A DNA stretch of 64,000 bases from the NCBI GenBank assembly GCA_029641185.1, contig JAPWGK010000013.1, forward strand, positions 434,001-498,000. Reading direction: 5' to 3'. Below, in pieces: positions 34,008 to 43,513 of this stretch. Source of the stretch: Pseudofabraea citricarpa (taxonomy: Eukaryota; Ascomycota; Leotiomycetes; Helotiales; Dermateaceae). Numbering within the stretch: the first letter of the stretch is position 1; each line of letters begins with the position of its first letter. The position numbers and the translations under genes were made by a program. The notes beneath the pieces were generated by a model that searched no databases, was not told the DNA's origin, and saw only the letters and a list, made by a program, of their open reading frames with translations.

Positions 34008-34558
34008 CGTTGTTGTTGGCCAAGCACCAAAGATGGCAAAGGAGTGAAGGGAAGGAAAGGAAAAGAGAGAGGGGGAAAACAAAAAAAGACGGATTGTTAG
34101 TGGAGAAGATGGGGAATGTTTAATTGCAATTCGTATCTTCGTACATTTCGTTGCCTACGTACAAGCCATGTTCGGAGGCTTTTCTTTTTACCAGCTCGGA
34201 AGGTTTCCCCCCGTCGGTGAAGCGAGAGGCGGAACTCCGTTCGCTAACCCGCGGGTTTTCCGGGGGCCTGTGTACTTCCAAAAGCCTGGACGTGTATCTC
34301 CTATTAACTTATATAAATTAAATGCCATCTCGGATTGATTCTGAACTTAGTAAATAACTTTTAGTAAAGATGTAAAGCACGTTAACCAGAAATTATCTAC
34401 AAAAAAGACCCCGGGGTTAGCGAGCGGAATTGCATCCCTCTCTCCGAGCCCGTCGGAGGCTTTAACACGACTCTGTAAGCGAGGCTGGCAACTAGCGACG
34501 ATTGAATCAACTGGTAGTCGACAAGTCAGCAGCGTGAATCCAAACCTCCACTTGCAGG
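34008..34558. promoter_or_regulatory. Divergent promoter of the ceramide synthase pair
   Basis: Contains TTCGGAGGCTTTTC at 34171-34184, identical over 14 bp to the acyltransferase promoter element at 30710. It also has TCGGAGGCTTT at 34453-34463, and a perfect inverted repeat CTCCGA-N5-TCGGAG at 34442-34458. This is the best sequence evidence that the pair is co-regulated with the cluster. Confidence 0.6.
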
Positions 34559-36174
34559 ATGGCACCAAAATCTCAAATACAGCACTCGATTCCAGACGCA
34601 CCGTACGGACTGCCGAGCAATAAGAGAAATGGCAGGAAGGAAAAGAGGAGAGCTGGGAGAGAGCTGAAGAGTTTGTCTCGTTCAGTGCAGGACAATCAAA
34701 CTGGTACGTTCATCAAACCGAATTCATCGCCATCTCACCGCTATTGCTGGTGAGAGTTGCTTTGCTCTGCCTTGGGGCAACCATACCAACATCACCATAG
34801 CCATAAAACAACTCTCCAAAACTCGTACAATTACACTGCAGGATCTTAACTCACATCTACTCTACCACTCCCACCTCTAACAATGCGGTGCAACCAGGCG
34901 TCTCTCTCAGCCTCATCGCACTTCTCTTCCTCGCACATATCTTCATACCCGGGGCGCAGAAATATACCTCTAGATTCTTCACGCTTTCTTACTACAACTC
35001 CGTGACGGGGCAATATGCTGCCGGTCATGACGACTTCTACCTCATATCATTTTGCATCGTTCTCCTCACTGGTATTCGAGCGGGGTGTATGGAATATATC
35101 TTAGCTCCACTGGGCAAATTGTGGGGGATCTCGAAGGAAAAGGACATTACCAGATTCGCCGAGCAAGGATGGGTGCTGGCCTACTACAATGTACTCTGGC
35201 CACTAGGTGTGGTGCGTATGCTTTACCCCCTGGGCTACGGTAATTAACTTCTTTTCACAGTACCTCTACTATAAATCGTCGTATTTCCTCAACATGGATG
35301 AGATGTTTCTCAACTGGCCTCAGCGAGAGCTAGATGGGCCCACAAAGGCCTACATCCTCTTGCAATTGTCGTACTGCATACAAGAAGTCTATGTCATCAA
35401 TATCGAGGATCGTAGGAAGGATCACTGGCAGATGCTGACGCACCATTTCGTCACTATTGCCCTCATCTACGCTTCATATATCTACCATATGACGCGGATC
35501 GGGCATGTGATTTTGGTGGTTATGGATTTCATCGACATTGTTCTTCCCGTAAGTCGTGACAGACTACAAGGCCTTGAGCTCTACTGACAATCATACAGCT
35601 TGCAAAGTGTCTCAAATACCTCGGTTTCAGCACCATCTGTGATGTTGCATTCGGATTCTTTATCCTCTCCTGGTTCGTCACCCGCCACGTTCTGTATGTC
35701 ATCATATGCTATAGTGTGTACGTCTCTACGCCCCGCCTCATAAAACCAGCCTGCTATCATGGCTCCATGGACAATTTGCAAGGTCCTCTCCCGGTTCCTA
35801 ACACCGGGTGGTCTCACTACTTTGAAGCATTCTTTGATCCTTCGGCTACCATCTGCTGGGATAGGGGCGTCATGTTCACCTTCCTCGCGTACCTACTTTT
35901 CCTCGAGGTCATGATGATCATGTGGTTTGCGTTCATCATGCGCGTTGCAATGTGTGTTCTAAGCGGCAAGGGGGCAGTGGATGTGAGGAGCGATAGTGAG
36001 GCGGAGCAAGAAGAAATGGAGGAAGAACCACAGGTTTTCAGAGAGGAAGTCAGTGTCAAGGCTCTCGACTTGAAGGGATGGGGATGCTGCACAAATGTCA
36101 ATAAAACTACGGCTTCAAGCTCAGGCGGGGCTAGATTGCTGAAGAGGATTGGATGTGAAAAGCAGATTGATTGA
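34559..36174 (+). CDS. Ceramide synthase, LAG1/LagA-like (TLC domain)
   Basis: Four exons (34559-34703, 34898-35211, 35261-35548, 35599-36174) give 440 aa. The first intron is long (194 bp) and ends at AACCAG after a CTAAC branch site; an earlier CAG would give an immediate stop. The N-terminus is basic and soluble, then multiple membrane segments begin at VSLSLIALLFLAHIFI. The Lag1 motif is complete: LTHHFVTIALIYASYIYH, then RIGHVILVVMDFIDIVLP and LAKCLKYLGF. This form with MDFID is typical of LAG1/LAC1 (LagA) enzymes that make phytoceramide with very long acyl chains. An acidic segment (EAEQEEMEEE) near the C-terminus resembles the Lip1/CK2-regulated tail of yeast Lag1. Together with its divergent BarA-like neighbour it covers both fungal ceramide synthase classes. 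Confidence 0.85.
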
Positions 36175-36950
36175 TGGTTTAAAGGTTCCTTGTTGGTTGT
36201 TAATTACATGAAGTAGTGAGCAGACAAGTTATTGAGTCAACTCCCAGGAGAGAATCCAAGCTAGTGACACATGTGGTGATGAAATTTGAAGTCGCATTCT
36301 GTCCCATTGATCTGAAAAATTACAATCTATTCACACCTTTCGGGAGCAATTTGATTATGCGGCTAGTGTAACAGTAAACTGTAACATATAGACTGCGGGA
36401 GGACATACTCGTGGGCATGAATCACTTTTGGATATTTTAGTAGCATCACTAAATACACCAAAGTCCCTTAAAGTGAAAAGTTCCTCAAAATACTTCAATA
36501 CTTAAAGCCTATATATAAAGCCAAAGAGAAGTCTCCAAGTAATTATTACACTTCAAAAGTTTCATGTTTTGTCTGCAGCTACCTACGAAACTCTAGTAAA
36601 AAGAAGAAGAAACACTCTCATTCTATAGATAAGGAAATATTATTATGGAGTTGATAGTCTTGGGTTTATGTTACACTTTTCTGCGTCATACAAGAAGAAG
36701 AAGAAGAAGAAAGGAAAAGTTAAATTCAAGAGTATGAAGGACGCAAGTAAAATTCTCTTTAGTAGTTATTCAGACTATGTAACACCTTTAAATGTCGCAG
36801 GCTGATATCGGCAAGTTTCAATCGATCTATCATCTCAATCGTACCAGTTATCAGATAAAACATTTGAATTTAATAACCAACCCTCCCTAAATCCAGCCAT
36901 AAATTCCATCTCCAAATCTATGTGTTTCGAGTTGTCACTAGTCCAGGTGT
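36175..36950. other. AT-rich spacer, right edge of the core cluster
   Basis: Convergent 3' region. AT-rich, with a short GAA repeat near 36692-36711. No gene or RNA recognised. Confidence 0.5.
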
Positions 36951-39324
36951 CTAATACGGCAGCAGCAGCGAAAGGCCTGTCGACTCGCCATCCTCACCAT
37001 CCTCACCAGCTTCACCAGCCTCGCCAGCTTCCTCAGCTGGAGCATTTACCAAATCCCAGTCCATCGCAGACCAGTCTAGCTGATTGACATCAGCATCCCG
37101 CGGAGTCAGTCCAGGCATATCAGGGTATGCTTCAAGCCCCGTTATAGGGTATCCGTCTTGGCCTCGCATATCATAAAGAAGGCTATGATCACCAAGGCCC
37201 ATAGGCATTGAGGAAGGAGAGTCGTCGATGATAGCCAAGTCGGCAGGAGCACTTGACTGTCCAGCATCATGGTTCCGTGCCTCGCGTGCTATCTGTGCCA
37301 CTTTGTGTCTGATAGACGACACGATCCTAGCTGGTACTAGCGGGTCTCCCGATTGTTTGAAGGCAGCCTCGCGGGCCGCCCACGCCTGGAGGACGATGTT
37401 GGAGAAGATTTTGAAGAAGGGGATGTCGTCGCGGTGCAGAAGACCGAAGCGGGCCTCGTAGTTGTCGCTCATGACTTCCCAGGCCTGCTCGGCTTGCTTC
37501 CTGGTAGGTCGCCGCTTCAGGTTTTGGACGATGTGCAGGTATGCGGGAAAGGGGAAGTAGAAGTGGACTAGCCAGACAAATCCTTTGGTGAGGGGTGAGG
37601 TCATGACCTTTGTATCGCACTCGAGCATGCTGAGCGCATACGAAATGGTAGTATCGCGATGCTCCTCCGTCTGATGCACGGAAGAGCTGGAATGCTTGGA
37701 GTGGTGTTCCATGAGGCGGCATTTAGCAAGGTATCCTCGTGTTGTCCAGATCGTCATGAAGTGGAGTGGGTTCTCTGGGTTACAGAATTTTAGATACTTG
37801 TCCTCGATCATGTTTTCCAGGCTGACCAGCTCACTGCCTTCTGAAATAGGTACATCCTTCACAACAGGCTTCAAAGCTGGATTGGTAAAGTCAAGGTGGA
37901 ACATAGTGTGCCGAACAAACTCCCCCAGCTCACTGCGCACCACGGCGAACAGTGCCTCAGTAGATCTCCCCTGAACCTGTGGTGGTTCTTTCATCTCTAT
38001 TCGGAAATCAGAATCATTAACATTAAGAGGAATCCTACAGTCCCACGTAGGGGTTAGCGTTGCGGCCTTAGAGTCAGCCATCTCGCCGATGCGAGTATCG
38101 AATAGCACAAGCGACCACCAAAGCCTTCGACGCATTTCTGCCTCGAGGGCGGTGCATTTAGCTAAAGCCGACTCGCTGTGTATACCCATACGTTGCGCAA
38201 TGCGAATTGCAATGCCAAGAATGGAGGATAGAGATTGAGGAACTGTACTAGGTCTAACCGAAACCTAAAATCGTTAGAAATTATCAACATAGTAAGATGG
38301 TAGACATACTAGGTAGAGGAATAATGCCGTCAAGCACTCGCGATCGCCAGATCGTAAAAATCCACAATTCAATAGAGCTTGCTGACAACCGAATTGATAC
38401 TTCGTCAAAAGATCGACTTTTGAAGAACCAAACATGACCTGGCAGTCATCTGCTGTGAGGCTTAGGATAGACATGCAATAGATGCTGAACATCAGTGCCT
38501 CCAAGGTAGGCTTGATATTTGAGACATTACTGACGGCTTCTATGATGCGTCCTTGCAGGCTGGGAGCGTGTGTGACCTTGAGCAGCGGATTGACGTTGTC
38601 GACATAGAGCTGCCAAAGTCTAAATATCTGGATAGGATCGGGGTGTAAAGTAGAGATGTCGACGGCTTTTTGACGAGAGCCAAATAGGAGGTGGTCATTC
38701 TTTTCACATAGATGATCCCACGCCTTCTTGACTGCAACTTCACGCACATCGTCATCCGAGGAATCGCTGTCATTATTAGGGTCTCGGAACTATTCCAATT
38801 ATCAGTAGGGCTTGGATCACATGAGATATAGTTGTACCTCCTGATTCATGGCGTGCCATATATTTCTAAGGCAATTAGTCACGGTCAGATAGTTGTTTGG
38901 AGAGCGCATACTTAGTCTTGTATACCCTTTCGGAATTAACGGCTGTCGATGGAGAAGAGCAATCAGGCTCTGCAGCTTTTGGCTGTTCGTCAGCGGAATC
39001 ATAGCCACCCTCCCCGTTGGGAGAAGCCTTCTCTCCAGATGAATTCTTGTGAAGCGGCTCGAACTTTATGTTATTTTGACGGAGCAAGTCCTCGTATTTG
39101 CGCAGACGTTCTAGCAACTCTCTCTCGGGGAATCTGCGTCTTCGCTGGCGGGATGCTAGTGCCGCCGGTACACATTGTGTCCGGGACTTGATGCAATTAG
39201 CACAAGGATATTTCCGATCACACTTCACCTTGCGCTGTTGACAGAGCACACACGAAAGCACACGCTGTGGCTTCGAAAGTTGGGATGGGGTGCTCCTATC
39301 TATTGTGGACTGCACTGTCGACAT
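36951..39324 (-). CDS. Zn2Cys6 transcription factor with fungal_trans-like domain
   Basis: Four exons (38912-39324, 38838-38865, 38310-38789, 36951-38264; introns 45-48 bp, one exon only 28 bp) give 744 aa. The zinc cluster is at residues 25-51 (Cys 25, 28, 35, 41, 44, 51; CVLCQQRKVKC and PCANCIKSRTQC). It is followed by a heptad-like dimerisation helix (ELLERLRKYEDLLRQN). The middle carries the fungal-specific regulator region (PIQIFRLWQLYVDNVNPLLKVTH, MRRRLWWSLVLFDTRIGEM). The C-terminus has a short Glu/Gly repeat (GEAGEAGEDGEDGE). It borders the ceramide synthase genes and could regulate them or the cluster, but this family is very large and it may be unrelated. Confidence 0.88.
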
Positions 39325-39600
39325 GGTTACTACACCAGAGGATTCCTGGCCAGCTATTGGGCATTGAGCAGTATCTGTGTTGTCTTGAGGTTGTGATTCG
39401 GGTTCTTATAAATTCCCGATGACACGTCATGTGATCATACTCTCACCTCACATGATGCAGTTACTCTCCTCTCCGTTGAGAAACTTGATTTTCCAAGGAG
39501 TATACTTAAGTTCGTGGATACATAAGTCTCATATTATAGTACAGTCATATGAATGAGCCAAGAAAAGCACTGAAGAAAAGGCTTCGAAGGGGAGAATTTG

Positions 39601-39655
39601 TCGGGCTTTAGTAAAGCCTGACCACACATTTTTCTCGGGCTTTAGTAAAGCCCGA
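39601..39655. repeat. Two near-identical 21-bp hairpin palindromes
   Basis: TCGGGCTTTAGTAAAGCCTGA (39601-39621) and TCGGGCTTTAGTAAAGCCCGA (39635-39655). The second has perfect 9-bp arms around a 3-base loop; the first has one mismatch. They lie 34 bp apart in direct orientation. They could be a transposon-end remnant, a protein-binding site or a hairpin in a transcript; no surrounding element with target duplications was found. Confidence 0.7.
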
Positions 39656-39899
39656 CAAAAAGTTCCTTATTAACAGCAAGTTCTCTCGAAATACAATCTC
39701 GACCCCCTTCCACAAGCAACCAGCATCGGTAATTCTGACAAAATTTATCAGCCTTTTGTCTCTTCCTATTTTCCCAAAAGTTAGAAACTTCCCTCTCATC
39801 TCTAGTTCCTAAGCGACCCTCAAGCTATCGTCAGTGACGCCAACAGTTCCACATAAATTCTCCGCCTTGGGGTGTCACAGCAAGGCCAGCGGCTAATAA

Positions 39900-39940
<41 letters not shown>

Positions 39941-40329
39941 ATAACCAAAAGGTGGCTCAAGCAAAACCAACGACCAACCACGAAGAGCAACCAGCCTTCC
40001 GCGGATCTCAGTCATCACAAGTATAATTCCAGCCGCTCGAGACAGGACCATAGATGTCAACAGTAGGGACGGACCCCACTGCGCAGAGGTGATAGATATC
40101 CCCAAATGATATTTAAATCGTCTCCCTAGGTATGGCATTCCATTGTATTGGAAGAGCGCCCCAGATCGCAGTGTCTCGTTAGTGCGTGTCCTCTTTAGCC
40201 TCGTTTTAATTGCCGGCAAATGAATAGAGGGGAGCGGATCGTTCATCGAATCAACTCCTGTATGGCTGCTGCGGCATGGGATCACTGGTGGATTGTGTTG
40301 GAAGTTAAGCGAGCGGAGTAGCCACCAAG

Positions 40330-40385
40330 AGCTAGTAGAGCTAGTAGACCTGGTAGACCTGGTAGACCTACTAGAGCTGGTAGAC
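40330..40385. repeat. 9-bp minisatellite
   Basis: About six tandem units of AGCTAGTAG / ACCTGGTAG variants. The period is divisible by three, so both strands stay open and yield artificial repeat peptides. Confidence 0.75.
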
Positions 40386-41038
40386 CGCCGCCTCGGCAAA
40401 AGCTCAACACCTAGGTATGCCTAAGGTAGGTAATTAGCACCAATTAGCACCAGCTACACGACGTATAAGTAGATATACCCTACCCTACTCTGCTCTACAG
40501 AACCTCGGCAGGCTTTTATTTTTATTTTTTCAGAAAAGGGGTTGCGAACTGGTACGAATGCGAAAGAAAAAGAAAAAGAAAACCATCACACCTAGAGGTA
40601 GCAAAGAGCAAAAAAGGAATGGGAGAGTGAGAATATCCTACAAGCCAGCCTCGTGTGGTCTTGATTTACATGATCATGATGATTTGAATCCTCCTCCCTA
40701 CCTTAGACACCATCCTCTGCAATACACTTAGATATACCGATCATTTCCTCTCTCTCTCTCTCCCTCCATCCCTCCCCCCCCCCCCCCCCCCCCAATTTCC
40801 AATCCACACAAAACCTATCAATTCCCCAAAAGGAGAGAAGAAGAGGGACGAGAAAAAGAAAGAAAAAAAGAAGAAAAAAACGAGCATCGAAGATAAAAGA
40901 GGGATAGATAATAACTCGGATATTTGGTATCATACAACAGCACGTCCTTGCACGCCATCCGGCAAGCCCTGCCTCTCGGTCCTCTTTTTTTTCTTCCTTG
41001 CCATATCTGTGACGTCCCGGATTTCAACTCGCCCGTCC

Positions 41039-41914
41039 TCAGCGCGTAAACATCCTACTCATGAGCCCGCTCGCCAGATTGCCCGCCATGCCACCAGAGA
41101 GGAAAGCGCTGCCAGCCATATTCGAAGCCTGGCTAAACTTGTCGCAGCGGGAGAAAGCGAGGGTATTGGTGATGGTCATACTCAAGGCAATGACTAATTT
41201 TCCCCAGCAAGTCAGCAAGTCAGCAAACCACATAATGCCCCCATCCCATCCCCCGAAAGAGACATAACAGGACAAAAAGGACAAAAAAAAAAAAAAAAAC
41301 ATACCGACGAGCGTTAGCCAGATGAACTTGAAGCTGGCGATGGCTACGATGGCAAGCACGATCCACAGCAGCGGCTGCGCGTACAGGGCCATCCAGAAGA
41401 AGCGGCTGTCGGTCGGGTTGATCGTCTTCGTCGCCGGGTCGGAGCTCTCGAAGACCCAGTGCGAGTCGCCGCTCTGCATGTCGACTTCGTTCCACCACCG
41501 GAGCCCAACGAGCCGGCGGCCGGCGATGTTCTTGAGGTAGTAGAAATCGACGGCGAGGAGGAGGATGGTGACGATGAAGATGAGTACGCTTCGGAGAGGC
41601 AGGGCGAATCAGCTTCGTGTGCCTTCGAGGGGGAGGGAGGGCAGTGCGGAGGGGAGGGGAGGATTTCTTACAAGTTAGACGTGAAGAGGATCCCAAAAAG
41701 GTAGACGAGCAGACTGGCTACAAGACATTTCTGTATTAGCTGTTCTGTTCTTCTCTTGTTTCTCTCCCGCTCTGCCATGATCAACCTCCTCCTCCTCCTC
41801 CTGCTGCAGCTAAGGATACGTACCGATGCGGAATCCCAGGAAGAATAACAGCGTGATGGGGTGCGAGCTGAGGCGCCAGCTCAATTGGCCGGGGAGGGGC
41901 TGGCTCTGGTCCAT
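41039..41914 (-). CDS. TVP23: TVP23, Golgi membrane protein
   Basis: Four exons (41824-41914, 41672-41717, 41305-41588, 41039-41193; introns 83-111 bp, the third including a poly-T tract) give 191 aa, the family's length. Tvp23 is a four-span Golgi/late-Golgi protein implicated in vesicle trafficking with Yip-family partners. Visible signatures are [52 protein letters not shown] and the C-terminal [11 protein letters not shown]. The start [19 protein letters not shown] matches the conserved N-terminus; an upstream in-frame GTG/ATG-like extension to 42049 is not needed. It is convergent with nothing and divergent from the lyase gene at 42348. Confidence 0.92.
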
Positions 41915-42347
41915 TGCGAAGTGTGTGAGAGCGCGTTGTCGTCCGTCTGTCCGGCTGTGATCTGGTCTGCTGGAAAGAGAGAGAGGGAGCTTCCTATCGT
42001 CGTCGTCGTCACCTACAGTACAATCAATCAATCGTGACAGCGTCGCCAAAAAGAGCTATCTGGCGAGAACCCCCTGTATTCGGCGCTAGCGCGGGCGGTG
42101 ACAGCTGGCAGATGCGTGCCGAGGCGGCGGGCGGGTCTTGTTCCTGTCTGTGCTTCGGCATCTCGTTGTGGTATTGCGGAGAGAGCTTGAAGATCATTGA
42201 CTTCGAGCTCCCCTCTTCTTTACTTGCGAACATAGGTAATTTCTTGCACTTCCTACCTAGCCAGATCCTCAATTCATTAAACTCTGCTGTATCCATGTAC
42301 AATTCTTATCTGAGCCAGAGATCCAAGTGAAGATAAAAAGAAGAGAT
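41915..42347. other. Divergent promoter: TVP23 / CLYBL-like lyase
   Basis: 433 bp between two divergent conserved genes; presumably both promoters. No named motif recognised. Confidence 0.5.
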
Positions 42348-43396
42348 ATGTCAACAACAGCAGCATCTGTGCTTCGAAGAGCACTACTCTATGGTCCTCA
42401 CCCCTCACCTCACCCCCCTCACCCCTCAATCCCCGTATTAACTCATTCAAAGCCCCATAACTAAACCTCCACACAGTCCCCTCATCCTCCCCCAAGTTCC
42501 TCGAGAAATCCCGCTCCCTGGCCGTCGACAGCGTAGCATACGATCTCGAAGACTCCGTAACTCCGTCGCAGAAGAGCGGAGCGCGGCAGAACATCCTCAG
42601 CTTCCTCTCAGGACCACGGCCCTCGCACATCAGCGAGCTGGGCGTGCGCATAAACAGCGTCTCGTCAGGCCTCGCCCTGACAGACCTCACAACGGTCTTG
42701 CAGGCGACAAATCTCGATGCCTTGATCGTGCCCAAGGTGAACCGCGCATCGGATCTGCACTTCATCACAGATGTTCTACAGCATGTCCTACCCGAACGGC
42801 ATCCTTCGTCGCCCGATGCCAAGTCGAACCCGTTGAAGATTCTGGCATTGATTGAGTCGGCCGAGTCATTGGTCAACCTGAGTGAGATCTGCAAGGCATC
42901 GCCATATCTGAGTGGTCTGATATTCGCAGCTGAGGACTTTGCTCTCGATCTGTCGCTGACGAGAACGCCTTCTTTGAGTGAGTTTCTCTACGCTCGTTCG
43001 GCAATATCAACTGCGGCGAGAGCGCATAACTTGGCTTCTACAATTGATCTTGTCTGTACTTCATACAAAGGCGACAGTGGATTGAGGACTCTGGAAGAAG
43101 AATGTATTGGTGGGAGGGGACTTGGCTTCAACGGCAAACAGTGTATTCATCCAACGCAAGTCAATGTTGTACAGAGAAGTTTTGCACCAGATGAGAAGGA
43201 GGTTGAGTGGGCCATGAGAGTGGTAATAGGAGATGAGAAGGCTGACGTAGAAGGAAGAGGTGCTTGGACCTTAGATGGGAAGATGATCGATGTACCCGTT
43301 GTAGGAAAAGCAAAGGCCATTGTCAAAAGAGCCGAGTTGTGCGGAATGGACATTAATAGCATTCGGGAGAAGTGGAAGGACCAAGAGCCTGAATGA
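42348..43396 (+). CDS. HpcH/HpaI-type (citrate lyase beta-like, CLYBL) enzyme
   Basis: Two exons (42348-42393 and 42477-43396, 83-bp intron) give 321 aa. The TIM-barrel lyase family is recognised from AYDLEDSVTPSQK (metal-binding Glu/Asp), ALIVPKVN, LALIESAESLVNL, LSGLIFAAEDFALDL and the C-terminal GKQCIHPTQVNVV. Relatives act on citramalyl-CoA, malyl-CoA or beta-methylmalyl-CoA, and in animals CLYBL is mitochondrial. The short first exon (MSTTAASVLRRALLY) could be a mitochondrial presequence. The first intron has an unusual donor (GTCCTC), but the frame across the junction restores the conserved VPSSSPKFLEKS block. The exact substrate cannot be told from sequence. Confidence 0.88.
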
Positions 43397-43513
43397 AAAC
43401 TGCTTATTGATGTTGCCTCCGTACCCAAAGATCACAAGAGGAAGCAGACTAATAAAGGCAGGACAAATCATGTATGCATATCTGTAGTTGTCCTGCTAGT
43501 CTCACAAACAGAT

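Larger units (their letters stand above)
39325..41038. other. Repeat-rich spacer
   Basis: Holds two hairpin-forming repeats (39601-39655), a CT/CA microsatellite (about 39901-39940), a 9-bp minisatellite (about 40330-40385) and a run of 20 C (40774-40793). Long minus-strand frames here (for example 39893-40399) are Ser/Arg strings produced by the repeats and are not credible genes. Confidence 0.6.

Noticed and set aside
34846..35028. Minus-strand 60-codon frame over the LAG1-like gene
   Set aside because: Overlaps a clearly coding exon on the other strand and has no features.
39893..40399. 168-codon minus-strand frame rich in Ser/Arg/Thr
   Set aside because: Produced by the 9-bp minisatellite and CT/CA tracts, which stay open because of their periods.
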